This document shows positions 1-6,602 of a stretch of DNA of 7,676 bases, piece after piece. Made by a program: the position numbers and the translations under genes. The notes below the pieces were generated by a model. The model was not told the DNA's origin. It did no database searches and was given only the letters and a program-made list of their open reading frames with translations. Numbering within the stretch: position 1 is the stretch's first letter; each line of letters starts with the position of its first letter. Source of the stretch: Ruminococcaceae bacterium UBA6434 (GTDB lineage Bacteria; Bacillota; Clostridia; Oscillospirales; Acutalibacteraceae); the NCBI GenBank assembly GCA_002437245.1, contig DJOQ01000002.1, positions 5,217-12,892 on the forward strand. The letters are read 5' to 3'.

Positions 1-1
1 T

Positions 2-319
2 TTCTTCGGCTCAATGCCGTCCCTTATGGGACGAATGCCGGATAGTCCTTTTGATGATTTCTTTGATAATATGCCTGCTATCGGCGCAGCTCCGGTGCAG
101 GAAATTCGTGAGGAAAAGAAGAATGACCTGATGAGCGATGAGGAGCAAAGCCGATTTTCCTATCTGCGTCAGATGAATGCCTTAAAGCAGGCTCAAAAGA
201 AAGCGATTCATGAGGAAGATTTTGAACGCGCCGCTCAGTTGCGTGATGAAATTCACGAGTTGGAGAAGGCTCATAAAGAAGCCAAAGTATCCGAAAAAGA
301 TGATAAGGATCACAATTAA
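2..319 (+). CDS. UvrB/UvrC-motif protein, McsA-like, 5'-partial
   Basis: This is the C-terminal 105 codons of a gene that starts before the window. The frame is open to the left edge (F-F-G-S precede the first Met, at base 14), and that Met has no Shine-Dalgarno sequence, so it is probably internal. The visible part has an acidic, Phe/Asp/Met-rich stretch (SPFDDFFDNMP) and then a charged helix carrying a UVR motif (core EEDFERAAQLRDEIHELE), the interaction helix pair found in UvrB, UvrC, McsA and the middle domain of ClpC. The stop lies 54 bp before clpC, so the two are very likely cotranscribed. In Bacillus the equivalent gene, mcsA, is an activator of the McsB arginine kinase in the ctsR-mcsA-mcsB-clpC operon. 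The zinc-finger part of McsA, if present, would lie upstream and cannot be seen, so McsA identity is inferred from the UVR motif and the position beside clpC. Confidence 0.82.
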   Translation, partial: FFGSMPSLMGRMPDSPFDDFFDNMPAIGAAPVQEIREEKKNDLMSDEEQSRFSYLRQMNALKQAQKKAIHEEDFERAAQLRDEIHELEKAHKEAKVSEKDDKDHN

Positions 320-373
320 AACGTGCATCTAAGGAAAAGACACACTTCACGATAAAAAGAGAGGTATTGCATT

Positions 374-2830
374 ATGGATGAAAATAAATTCACTCCCACT
401 GCGGAGGAAGCCTTGCAGCTGGCTCAAGAGGCTGCAAGCGAATTAGGACACGGTTATATGGGTACGGAACACCTGTTGCTCGGCTTGATGCGCGAGGATG
501 AGGGGCTTGCCCATACGGTACTTACAGAGGCCGGTCTGACGGATGACCTACTGACGGAAATGATTCGCAAAACCGCCGGTTTCCGTCCTTCGGACAACAG
601 CGGTTCTGCCCAGGAGCTCAGTCCCAGAACGAAACATGTATTGCAGATTGCCATGGAGGATGCCATCCGCGGCGGCTATGCCTATATCGGCACAGAGCAT
701 TTGCTTGCAGGTATTCTTCGCGAGGGCAACAATATGGCAGTCCGCATTCTTCGGTCTGCCGGTGTGGATGCCCGCCAACTGTATACGGCATTGATGGAAA
801 AGGTCAGCGTTGCATCCCATACTCAAAACGGCGGCACCTCGGCTACCGAAAACAGCGAGGAAGGCGGCAAGAGTAAGACCTTGTCGGAGTTTACCCACGA
901 TTTGACGGCTGACGCCAGAACAGGAAAACTGGATCCTGTCATCGGCCGTGATAAAGAGATCAAGCGGGTAATCCAGATTCTGTCTCGCCGCAGTAAGAAT
1001 AACCCCTGTCTTATCGGCGAACCCGGTGTCGGCAAAACTGCCATTGCCGAGGGATTGGCTCAGAAAATTGTCTCGGGTAAGGTTCCGGAAAAGCTGCTGG
1101 ACAAAAAGCTGCTGTCTTTGGATCTTACCGGTATGGTAGCCGGTGCTAAGTACCGCGGCGAGTTTGAAGACCGTATCAAGAAGGTCATGCAGGAGGCTAA
1201 AAAGGACGGCAACATCATCCTTTTCATCGACGAACTGCATACCCTTGTCGGTACAGGCTCAGCCGAGGGCGCCGTTGATGCCGCCAACATTTTGAAACCT
1301 GCGCTCAGCCGTGGTGAAATTCAGGTTATCGGCGCTACCACTTTGAATGAGTACCGCAAGTACATTGAAAAGGATGCCGCACTGGAGCGTCGTTTCCAAC
1401 CGGTCACCGTAGGTGAGCCGAGTCAAGAGGCATCATTGGAAATTTTGAAAGGACTGCGGGCAAAGTATGAGCAGCACCACGGTTTGCACATTACCGATGA
1501 AGCACTAAAGGCTGCGGTGGAATTGTCATCACGATATATCAACGACCGCTTCCTGCCGGACAAGGCCATTGATCTGATGGACGAAGCTGCCAGCCGTGTG
1601 GAATTAGAGGAAGAAGAGCCTTCCGAAGAGCTTACAAATCTTGAAGAGAAGCTCAACTCTCTTGCCGCAGACAAGGAAGCCGCCATTGCTGCCCAAGACT
1701 TTGAGAAGGCTGCAAAACTTCGTGATACCGAAAAGGACTATAAAAAACATCTGGAAACCGAGCGCAATAAGCAACGTGAGAGCAATAAGGAGCACCGTGA
1801 TGTGACCGAAGAAGATATTGCCGCCGTTGTTTCCGATTGGACCGGTGTACCTGTCACACGCCTTACCGAGGACGAAGGTCAGCGTTTATTGCATATGGAA
1901 GATATTCTCCATAAGCGAGTTGTGGGTCAGGACGAGGCCGTAAAGGCTGTGGCTCGTGCCATTCGCCGCGGGCGTGTCGGTTTGAAGGATCCCAAGCGTC
2001 CCATCGGCAGCTTCCTGTTCCTCGGTCCTACCGGTGTCGGTAAAACGGAACTGTGCAAGTCTTTGGCTGAAGCTATGTTCGGCGATGAAAACGCTATGAT
2101 CCGAATCGATATGTCCGAATATATGGAACGCCATACGGTCTCCCGTTTGGTCGGTTCGCCTCCCGGATATGTGGGGCACGATGAAGGCGGTCAGCTGACG
2201 GAAAAGGTTCGTCGCAAACCTTACTCCGTTGTACTGTTCGATGAGATTGAAAAAGCCCACGAGGATGTTTGGAACATCATGCTCCAGATTTTGGACGATG
2301 GTCGTATCACCGATTCTCAGGGCCGCACCGTGGACTTCAAGAACACCGTCATCGTTATGACCAGCAACATCGGTGCTAAGGCATTGACCGATGCCGGATC
2401 TAAATTGAATTTTGAAACCGGCGACAAAAATGCCGAGGAGGATGCCGACAAGGCATACGAGCAGGCTAAGGAAACCGTTATGGAGGAGTTGCGCCGTACC
2501 TTCCGCCCTGAATTCCTGAATCGTATCGATGACATCATTGTGTTCCGTGCTCTGAACGAGCAGGATATCGAAGAGGTTGCCCGTCGGATGCTCAAGACAG
2601 TGGAGGGCCGTATGGAGTCCATGGGTATCCATTTGGATGCAACCGAAGAAGCGTTGAAGGAGCTTGCCAGAGAGGGCTTTGATCCCAAATACGGTGCCCG
2701 TCCGCTGCGCAGAGCCATTCAAAGTAAGGTGGAGGACGCCGTGGCGGAGAAAATGCTGGACGGTACGCTCAATACCGGCGATACTGCCAAGTTGGCGGTG
2801 GAAGACGGCAAACTGGTCGTGACCAAGTAA
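374..2830 (+). CDS. clpC: ATP-dependent Clp protease ATP-binding subunit ClpC
   Basis: Class-I Hsp100/Clp AAA+ unfoldase of 818 residues, the usual ClpC length. It unfolds substrates in the cytoplasm and normally feeds them to ClpP. Domains in order: two Clp_N repeats (about 6-70 and 82-145), each with a GTEH motif (Glu32, Glu108; the likely counterparts of the B. subtilis phosphoarginine-site residues Glu32 and Glu106); NBD1 with Walker A GEPGVGKT (215-222), pore loop AKYRG (258-262) and Walker B ILFIDE (282-287); a coiled-coil M domain with a UVR motif (about 423-470); NBD2 with Walker A GPTGVGKT (551-558), pore loop GYVG (598-601) and Walker B VVLFDE (619-624); then the C-terminal D2 small domain. 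An AGAGAGG ribosome-binding site lies 9 nt before the ATG. The M domain separates ClpC from ClpA. Unusual: the ClpP-binding loop reads L678-N679-F680 rather than [LIV]-G-[FL]. Any CtsR operator would be upstream of the window. Confidence 0.97.
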   Translation: MDENKFTPTAEEALQLAQEAASELGHGYMGTEHLLLGLMREDEGLAHTVLTEAGLTDDLLTEMIRKTAGFRPSDNSGSAQELSPRTKHVLQIAMEDAIRGGYAYIGTEHLLAGILREGNNMAVRILRSAGVDARQLYTALMEKVSVASHTQNGGTSATENSEEGGKSKTLSEFTHDLTADARTGKLDPVIGRDKEIKRVIQILSRRSKNNPCLIGEPGVGKTAIAEGLAQKIVSGKVPEKLLDKKLLSLDLTGMVAGAKYRGEFEDRIKKVMQEAKKDGNIILFIDELHTLVGTGSAEGAVDAANILKPALSRGEIQVIGATTLNEYRKYIEKDAALERRFQPVTVGEPSQEASLEILKGLRAKYEQHHGLHITDEALKAAVELSSRYINDRFLPDKAIDLMDEAASRVELEEEEPSEELTNLEEKLNSLAADKEAAIAAQDFEKAAKLRDTEKDYKKHLETERNKQRESNKEHRDVTEEDIAAVVSDWTGVPVTRLTEDEGQRLLHMEDILHKRVVGQDEAVKAVARAIRRGRVGLKDPKRPIGSFLFLGPTGVGKTELCKSLAEAMFGDENAMIRIDMSEYMERHTVSRLVGSPPGYVGHDEGGQLTEKVRRKPYSVVLFDEIEKAHEDVWNIMLQILDDGRITDSQGRTVDFKNTVIVMTSNIGAKALTDAGSKLNFETGDKNAEEDADKAYEQAKETVMEELRRTFRPEFLNRIDDIIVFRALNEQDIEEVARRMLKTVEGRMESMGIHLDATEEALKELAREGFDPKYGARPLRRAIQSKVEDAVAEKMLDGTLNTGDTAKLAVEDGKLVVTK

Positions 2831-2861
2831 CGATTTTACAGAAAGCCTTACCCAAACATCT

Positions 2862-2902
2862 AAAATATCCCCGGGTTGGTCATAGACACCCGGGGATATT
2901 TT
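2862..2902 (+). terminator. Rho-independent terminator after clpC, probably bidirectional
   Basis: A perfect 15-bp inverted repeat (2862-2876 with 2888-2902) with a GC-rich core CCCCGGGT/ACCCGGGG closes an 11-nt loop. The stem ends in AAAA on the left and TTTT on the right, so it could stop transcription on either strand. It begins 31 nt after the clpC stop codon. Confidence 0.93.
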
Positions 2903-2951
2903 CTTATCTGTAATTAAAAAAAGCCCTATATTTTGTTTTTTATGTTTTATG

Positions 2952-2983
2952 TTGCTTCTTATACCGAAATATAGTAATATAAT
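2952..2983 (+). promoter_or_regulatory. Candidate sigma-A promoter for the HAD-IIA gene
   Basis: TTGCTT (2952-2957) lies 17 nt from TAATAT (2975-2980). An overlapping TATAAT at 2978-2983 gives an alternative -10, with a weaker -35 (CTTCTT, 2955-2960) also at 17-nt spacing. The surroundings are AT-rich and lie between the clpC terminator and the next start codon, as expected for an independent transcription unit. The exact hexamers are uncertain. Confidence 0.5.
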
Positions 2984-3013
2984 CACAGACCTTAAGAAGA
3001 AAGATGACAGTAT

Positions 3014-3826
3014 ATGAATATGACAGCCAATAAAATAGATTTTAATGAAAAAAAGGGATTTATCTGCGATATGGATGGCGTGATATACCACGGAAACCGA
3101 ATTTTGCCCGGTGCGGCAGAGTTCATTCAGTGGCTGCACGATGAAGACAAAGAGTATCTTTTTCTGACAAATAACAGCGGATATACTCCAAGAGAACTGA
3201 ATCAAAAGCTTGCACGCATGGGACTTGATGTACCGGAAGAGCATTTCTACACCAGTGCATTGGCAACGGCGGCTTTTCTGAAAGAGCAAGCACCCGGGTG
3301 TTCTGCTTTTGTGATTGGTGAGGCCGGATTATTGAACGCACTCTATGATGTCGGTATCACCATGAACGATGTCAATCCGGATTATGTCGTTGTCGGTGAG
3401 GGGCGGTCTTATTCCCTTGACACATTGACAAAGGCAACCAATTTGGTTATGGCAGGAGCAAAACTGATAGGTGCCAACTCTGATGTTTCTGGACCTATTG
3501 AAAACGGCATTGCTCCCGCTTGCCGTGCACTGATTGCACCAATCGAGATGGCAACCGGAACACAGGCTTATTTCTGCGGAAAGCCAAATCCGCTGATGAT
3601 GCGCACAGGTTTGCGTATGCTTAACTGTCACTCTGCCGAGGCTGTTATGGTGGGTGATCGAATGGATACCGATGTCATTTCCGGTATGGAAAGCGGTATG
3701 TCTACAGTTTTGGTGCTTTCAGGTGTATCATCCAGAAACACACTTAAAACCTATGCCTATCGTCCAAGTATTGTTCTAAACGGCGTCGGGGATATTCCGA
3801 TCATGGCAAAGGAAAGCAAAAAATAA
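3014..3826 (+). CDS. HAD-IIA family phosphatase, NagD-like
   Basis: A 270-residue cytoplasmic phosphohydrolase of the haloacid dehalogenase superfamily, subfamily IIA (NagD/AraL/PGP type). All four HAD motifs are present: motif I DMDGV with nucleophile Asp19 and acid/base Asp21; motif II TNNS (52-55); the motif III lysine in GKPNP (Lys190); motif IV GDRMDTD (214-220) for magnesium. A C2-type cap fills the middle, with the family-typical stretch around 150-190 (LIGANSD, then a Pro/Gly-rich segment and TG..AYFCGKP). Characterised relatives dephosphorylate nucleoside monophosphates, sugar phosphates or glycolytic by-products, and the substrate here cannot be read from sequence. The start codon follows a purine-rich AAGAAGAAAG about 10 nt upstream; Met3 is a less likely alternative start. 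The gene appears monocistronic, between its own promoter and terminator. No key residue is missing. Confidence 0.92.
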   Translation: MNMTANKIDFNEKKGFICDMDGVIYHGNRILPGAAEFIQWLHDEDKEYLFLTNNSGYTPRELNQKLARMGLDVPEEHFYTSALATAAFLKEQAPGCSAFVIGEAGLLNALYDVGITMNDVNPDYVVVGEGRSYSLDTLTKATNLVMAGAKLIGANSDVSGPIENGIAPACRALIAPIEMATGTQAYFCGKPNPLMMRTGLRMLNCHSAEAVMVGDRMDTDVISGMESGMSTVLVLSGVSSRNTLKTYAYRPSIVLNGVGDIPIMAKESKK

Positions 3827-3850
3827 GTTTTCCAATAATTTACGGCAGAA

Positions 3851-3894
3851 AGAAAAAGGCCGCCTTGTGCGCTTATGCTCACAGCGGTCTTTTC
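3851..3894 (+). terminator. Rho-independent terminator after the HAD-IIA gene
   Basis: An imperfect hairpin: the left arm AAAAGGCCGC..TGTG pairs with the right arm CACAGCGGTCTTTT, with a small bulge and a G-U pair, and ends in a T-run. It begins about 25 nt after the stop codon. Its right arm overlaps the 3' end of the decayed minus-strand remnant. Confidence 0.8.
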
Positions 3895-4225
3895 TGTATG
3901 CCAAAGTGACCTTGGTTATTGTTTTTCAGTTGGGTAAGTTCACTTTCTCCTGCCACCATGACAGATGGCATCTGCGGTGCGTGTTCGTAGAGACCGACAT
4001 ATTCCCTCACCGTAGAATCTCATCCTGAATGTCTGCAATTTTACTGCGGTATTCATCGCAGAGGCTCTGGTCGGCGTTGCTCAAATATTGGTCGTTGTAT
4101 TTTATGCGGCAAATGGGGATGCCGTTCGAGGACACCTCCAACCATCCGTTGCCGTCTATCTTGGTATCATACCGAGTCCCGAGCCGTTGGCTAATTCCTT
4201 CTGTAGCATATCTATTTTCTCCTTT
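3879..4225 (-). pseudogene. Frameshifted remnant of a conjugative-element-type protein
   Basis: The minus strand holds protein-like sequence in two frames. From 4225 to the stop at 4007-4009 the reading is RYATEGISQRLGTRYDTKID, then a hydrophilic stretch with NGWLEV, GIPICRIKYND and SLCDEYRSKIADIQDEIL. From 4010 down to 3879 another frame reads VREYVGLYEHAPQM and then less convincing residues. A good ribosome-binding site (AAGGAG) stands 9 nt before an ATG at 4209, but that frame (MLQKEL...) stops after 17 codons. Adding one base near 4196 would join MLQKE to ISQRLG, and one more frame change near 4010 would join DEIL to VREYVGLYEHAP. From memory, the ..YVGLYE(N/H)AP.. style is typical of the C-terminal parts of large accessory proteins (DUF3848/3849-like) on clostridial conjugative transposons. 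The family assignment is tentative; the broken-frame reading is directly visible. Confidence 0.6.
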
Positions 4226-4325
4226 TTAGGGTAATAAAAAAGACAAATAGATTTTTGATTTCTATCTGCCGGTGTATCTGATATTTACTTTTCGGGAGTT
4301 TAAGTCTATCCACAAAGGGAAAACA

Positions 4326-4362
4326 GCGATTTTACATCTGTGTTTCTGCAGAGAAAAATCGC
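4326..4362. repeat. Inverted repeat (GCGATTTT / AAAATCGC)
   Basis: An 8-bp perfect outer stem (4326-4333 with 4355-4362) encloses an inner TCTG/CAGA stem (4337-4340 with 4349-4352). Neither side has an adjacent U-run, so it is not a convincing terminator. It lies in the otherwise featureless gap between the remnant and the tRNA terminator, and its role is unknown. Confidence 0.5.
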
Positions 4363-4374
4363 CGTTCGGATAGC

Positions 4375-4401
4375 AAAAAAGCCCGATATATTCGGTTTTT
4401 T
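4375..4401 (-). terminator. Terminator downstream of tRNA-Gly
   Basis: Read on the minus strand, AAAAAACCGA pairs with TCGG followed, after GC, by TTTTTT across a 5-nt AT loop. The hairpin starts about 31 nt after the tRNA CCA end. The flanking A-run and T-run allow it to act in both directions. Confidence 0.65.
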
Positions 4402-4432
4402 CGCAGGAGACGTCTTTTTTGCCTCCGCAGTA

Positions 4433-4506
4433 TGGAGCAGGTGAGGGGAATCGAACCCCCGTATTCAGCTTGGGAAGCTGATGTTCTGCCATTAAACTAC
4501 ACCTGC
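4433..4506 (-). tRNA. tRNA-Gly (anticodon CCC)
   Basis: The minus strand folds into a full cloverleaf. The acceptor stem GCAGGTG (4506-4500) pairs with CACCTGC (4443-4437), followed by discriminator U and an encoded CCA. The anticodon stem TCAGC/GCTGA holds the loop TTCCCAA, giving anticodon CCC, which reads GGG glycine codons. The T arm contains GGTTCGATTCC and the D arm GTTTAATGGC. Length is 74 nt including CCA, short as tRNA-Gly often is. A promoter lies 18 nt upstream and a hairpin terminator downstream, so it appears to be transcribed alone. Confidence 0.96.
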
Positions 4507-4524
4507 TTATAAACTACGCAGATT

Positions 4525-4553
4525 ATTTTATCATTGTTTGCGACATAAATCAA
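4525..4553 (-). promoter_or_regulatory. Sigma-A promoter for tRNA-Gly
   Basis: On the minus strand, TTGATT (4553-4548) and TAAAAT (4530-4525) are separated by exactly 17 nt. The -10 ends 18 nt before the tRNA 5' end, leaving a short leader for RNase P to remove. Confidence 0.85.
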
Positions 4554-4670
4554 TAGAAATATGTCATCCGGCAAAATACGGTACGAAATCGCTGTAATTA
4601 TATGCACCGTGCTTTAGGTGTATTTATTCGTTTCCCACGATTTTCGGCGGTTTCGGACTCTATGCGATGA

Positions 4671-4735
4671 GGGTTGCACCCCGTTAAGGCAACTCGGAGG
4701 GATTTCCTTGAGATTTATATGAAATTTAAATAGAA
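4671..4735 (+). repeat. Intergenic palindromic repeat, copy A (degenerate)
   Basis: A GTTGC...GCAAC hairpin (start near 4673) with the internal GTTAAGGCAA also seen in copy B is followed by GGAGGGATTT and a 40-nt AT-rich tail (4696-4735). That tail matches the tail of copy C at 37 of 40 positions. This copy lacks the first CCTCCCTT hairpin found in B and C. The preceding stretch, 4560-4670, shows no gene or clear element. Confidence 0.7.
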
Positions 4736-4763
4736 TGGTGCTTGACTGTTTAATCCGCTTTTT

Positions 4764-4814
4764 GCCTCCCTTGAAAAGGGAGGTGGGTTGCCGTTAAGGC
4801 AAGCCAGAGGGATT
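4764..4814 (+). repeat. Intergenic palindromic repeat, copy B
   Basis: Two consecutive hairpins: CCTCCCTT-GAA-AAGGGAGG (4765-4783, 8-bp stem) and TTGCC-GTTAA-GGCAA (4788-4802), then GCCAGAGGGATT. Nearly identical in plan to copy C, which follows after 2 nt. Confidence 0.88.
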
Positions 4815-4816
4815 CA

Positions 4817-4897
4817 GCCTCCCTTGTAAAGGGAGGTGGGTTGCCGTGAGGCAAGCCGGAGGGATTTCTTTGAGATTTATATGGAATTTAAACAGAA
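4817..4897 (+). repeat. Intergenic palindromic repeat, copy C with tail
   Basis: Hairpin CCTCCCTT-GTA-AAGGGAGG (4818-4836), hairpin TTGCC-GTGA-GGCAA (4841-4854), then GCCGGAGGGATTT and the AT-rich tail (4858-4897) shared with copy A. The loops and spacer differ from copy B by a few bases while the stems are conserved, which suggests that structure matters more than sequence. Confidence 0.88.
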
Positions 4898-4911
4898 AGC
4901 AAATTACTTTT

Positions 4912-4964
4912 TAATCCCTCAGTCCGCTCGTAAACTCGCGTCCAGCTCCCTTTTCAAGGGAGCC
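4912..4964 (-). repeat. Intergenic palindromic repeat, copy D (inverted)
   Basis: The same architecture on the minus strand: GCTCCCTT-GAA-AAGGGAGC (4963-4945), a different central segment of about 20 nt, then CTGAGGGATTA. The central segment does not form a clear second hairpin, unlike B and C. Copy D lies 18 nt past the malQ stop codon and would be in the 3' part of the malQ transcript. It has no U-run, so it may stabilise the 3' end rather than terminate. Confidence 0.75.
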
Positions 4965-4982
4965 TATTAAAGTGAGCGCATT

Positions 4983-6494
4983 TTATGCGCCGTTGGTTCG
5001 TCTGAAGAGGTCGTTGATATGTCTGAAATAATTTCTGTCTATACCGTCTATTGTTTCTTCGGTGGTTCTGAACTGCCAGTTGCCGAACGCTCTGCCGGGA
5101 ACATTCATACGCGCGTCCGAGCCGAAGCCGCACATATCCTGATAAGAAATTACGGCAAGCAGAGCCGATGAGCGCCAAACGGTTTCGATTATTTTGCGGC
5201 AGGACGGGCTGTAATATCCGCCGTCGCCCCAGTTATCGCCCGTAAATCCGCAGTAATCAAGCGCAAAGGCGCGCTCTTCCGGCGTCGCCTCCCAAAGCCA
5301 CGCAAGGAGCGTTGTATTGTCGTGCGTGCCGACATATGCGACAGTATTCAGCGGATAGTTATGCGGCAGATGTGTGCTGTTGCCGCACGGGTCAAAGCCG
5401 AACTGTATTACGCGCATTCCGGGAAACTTGGTCTTATCAAGCAGCTGTGTGACGTCCTCACCGAACACTCCGAGGTCCTCGGCGACAATGGGGACGTCGC
5501 CCATTTCTTCCTTTACGGCGTCAAAGAGCTTCATTCCGGGACCCTTTACCCATTCGCCGTTTTTCGCCGTTTTTTCGTCTGCGGGAATCGCCCAATATGA
5601 CGCAAACGCGCGGAAGTGGTCTATTCTGACCGTATCATAAAGCCGAAACGCGCTCTTTATGCGGCTGAGCCACCAGGCGTATCCTGTTTTTTCAAGCTTA
5701 TCCCAATTATACAGCGGATTGCCCCAGAGCTGACCGTCCTCGGAAAAATAATCGGGTGGAACACCCGAGACGCGGCGGCGCACAAAGCTGCGCTCGTCTA
5801 TCTCAAAAAACTCTGTGTTGCTCCAGACGTCGGCGCTGTCGGTAGAGACATATATGGGCATATCGCCGAGTATTTTTACGCCGTTTTCGTTGGCAAACTG
5901 CTTTATCCTGCGCCATTGCGAAAACGCGATATACTGCTCAAATTTGTAAAAATCGGCTTCGTCTTTCAACTCACCCCTGTTTTTAAGCGCATTTTCATAC
6001 CGCGCAAATTTTTCATCCCACTCGTACCACGGCTTACCGCCGAATTTTTCCTTTGCGGCGCAAAACAGCGCATACGCTTCGCACCACGGGTTTTCTCCGC
6101 AGAATTTTTCAATCTCCGCAGATGCTTCGTTTTTCTTGTTTTGATATGCGATTTTTAAAAGTTCACGGCGGCTTTTTGCGGCAAATTCATAGTCCGCCGT
6201 GTAAGGCGAGCCGTAGTAAACACTTCTTCCGAGGTCATCTTCCGACACAAAGCCGTCATTTTTCAGCGTATCCGGGTCAATTAAAAGCGGCGAAATCGCA
6301 AATGCCGCCGGTGACGCATACGGCGAGCCGTAAAAATCCGTCGGGCAGAGCGGAAGCACCTGCCAATATGAAAATCCCATATCCTTGATGCGGCGTATAA
6401 ATCGTTTTGTCTCTTCGCCCATTACTCCGATTCCGTATTTTGACGGCAGCGACGTGATATGCATTAAAACTCCGCCGGCTCTTGTGTTAAGCAT
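4983..6494 (-). CDS. malQ: 4-alpha-glucanotransferase (amylomaltase, GH77)
   Basis: A 503-residue GH77 enzyme, the normal length for the short bacterial amylomaltase type. It moves alpha-1,4-glucan segments between maltooligosaccharides, releasing glucose, in cytoplasmic maltodextrin and glycogen breakdown. The N-terminus has the family hallmarks RAGGVLMHITSLPS and the substrate-site stretch YGSPYASPAAFA. The catalytic residues are all present: nucleophile Asp292 in VRIDHFRAF, acid/base Glu339 in VAEDLG, and the transition-state stabiliser Asp392 in GTHDNTT. PGMRVIQFGFD (358-368) is also typical. A strong TAAGGGG ribosome-binding site lies 9 nt before the ATG, behind its own TTGACA promoter. 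No maltose transporter, phosphorylase or regulator is adjacent, so it appears to be transcribed alone. There is no signal peptide. Confidence 0.97.
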   Translation of the reverse strand: MLNTRAGGVLMHITSLPSKYGIGVMGEETKRFIRRIKDMGFSYWQVLPLCPTDFYGSPYASPAAFAISPLLIDPDTLKNDGFVSEDDLGRSVYYGSPYTADYEFAAKSRRELLKIAYQNKKNEASAEIEKFCGENPWCEAYALFCAAKEKFGGKPWYEWDEKFARYENALKNRGELKDEADFYKFEQYIAFSQWRRIKQFANENGVKILGDMPIYVSTDSADVWSNTEFFEIDERSFVRRRVSGVPPDYFSEDGQLWGNPLYNWDKLEKTGYAWWLSRIKSAFRLYDTVRIDHFRAFASYWAIPADEKTAKNGEWVKGPGMKLFDAVKEEMGDVPIVAEDLGVFGEDVTQLLDKTKFPGMRVIQFGFDPCGNSTHLPHNYPLNTVAYVGTHDNTTLLAWLWEATPEERAFALDYCGFTGDNWGDGGYYSPSCRKIIETVWRSSALLAVISYQDMCGFGSDARMNVPGRAFGNWQFRTTEETIDGIDRNYFRHINDLFRRTNGA

Positions 6495-6529
6495 TTTACA
6501 ATTCCCCTTAAATTTTTATTCCGAAAAAA

Positions 6530-6558
6530 ATTAAAACACAACCCGCCGTCTTTGTCAA
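6530..6558 (-). promoter_or_regulatory. Sigma-A promoter for malQ
   Basis: On the minus strand, TTGACA (6558-6553) and TTTAAT (6535-6530) are separated by 17 nt. The -10 lies about 35 nt before the malQ ATG, so the leader is short. I see no convincing catabolite-response palindrome overlapping it. Confidence 0.88.
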
Positions 6559-6602
6559 ACCTTTATCGAAAACAATCCTTCCGTTCTTTTATTCTCCTAT
6601 AT

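Noticed and set aside
14..319. Treating the first gene as complete from the ATG at base 14
   Set aside because: The frame is open to the window edge and there is no Shine-Dalgarno sequence before that ATG, so the gene is 5'-truncated.
1886..3289. Long minus-strand open frame of 467 codons opposite clpC and the HAD gene
   Set aside because: It runs antisense through two clear genes and a terminator, and the product is not recognisable. It is a by-product of clpC codon bias.
3390..3400. GGTGAGGGG match between the HAD gene and the tRNA 3' region, as a possible attachment site
   Set aside because: It is only 9 bp long and lies inside an intact coding sequence, beyond the remnant. It is most likely chance.
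4029..4229. Plus-strand open frame of 66 codons
   Set aside because: It has no ribosome-binding site and no recognisable product. It is the complement of the minus-strand remnant, which reads much more like protein.
4232..4262. Weak ATAGA/TCTAT inverted repeat between the remnant and the next hairpin
   Set aside because: The stem is only 5 bp in AT-rich sequence, with no supporting context.
4262..4492. Minus-strand open frame starting MAEHQLPKLNTGVRFPSPAP
   Set aside because: It is read through the tRNA-Gly gene; this is a well-known spurious translation of a tRNA and its downstream hairpins.
4671..4964. CRISPR array
   Set aside because: The units are adjacent or irregularly spaced, one is inverted, and there are no unique spacers of constant length or cas genes.
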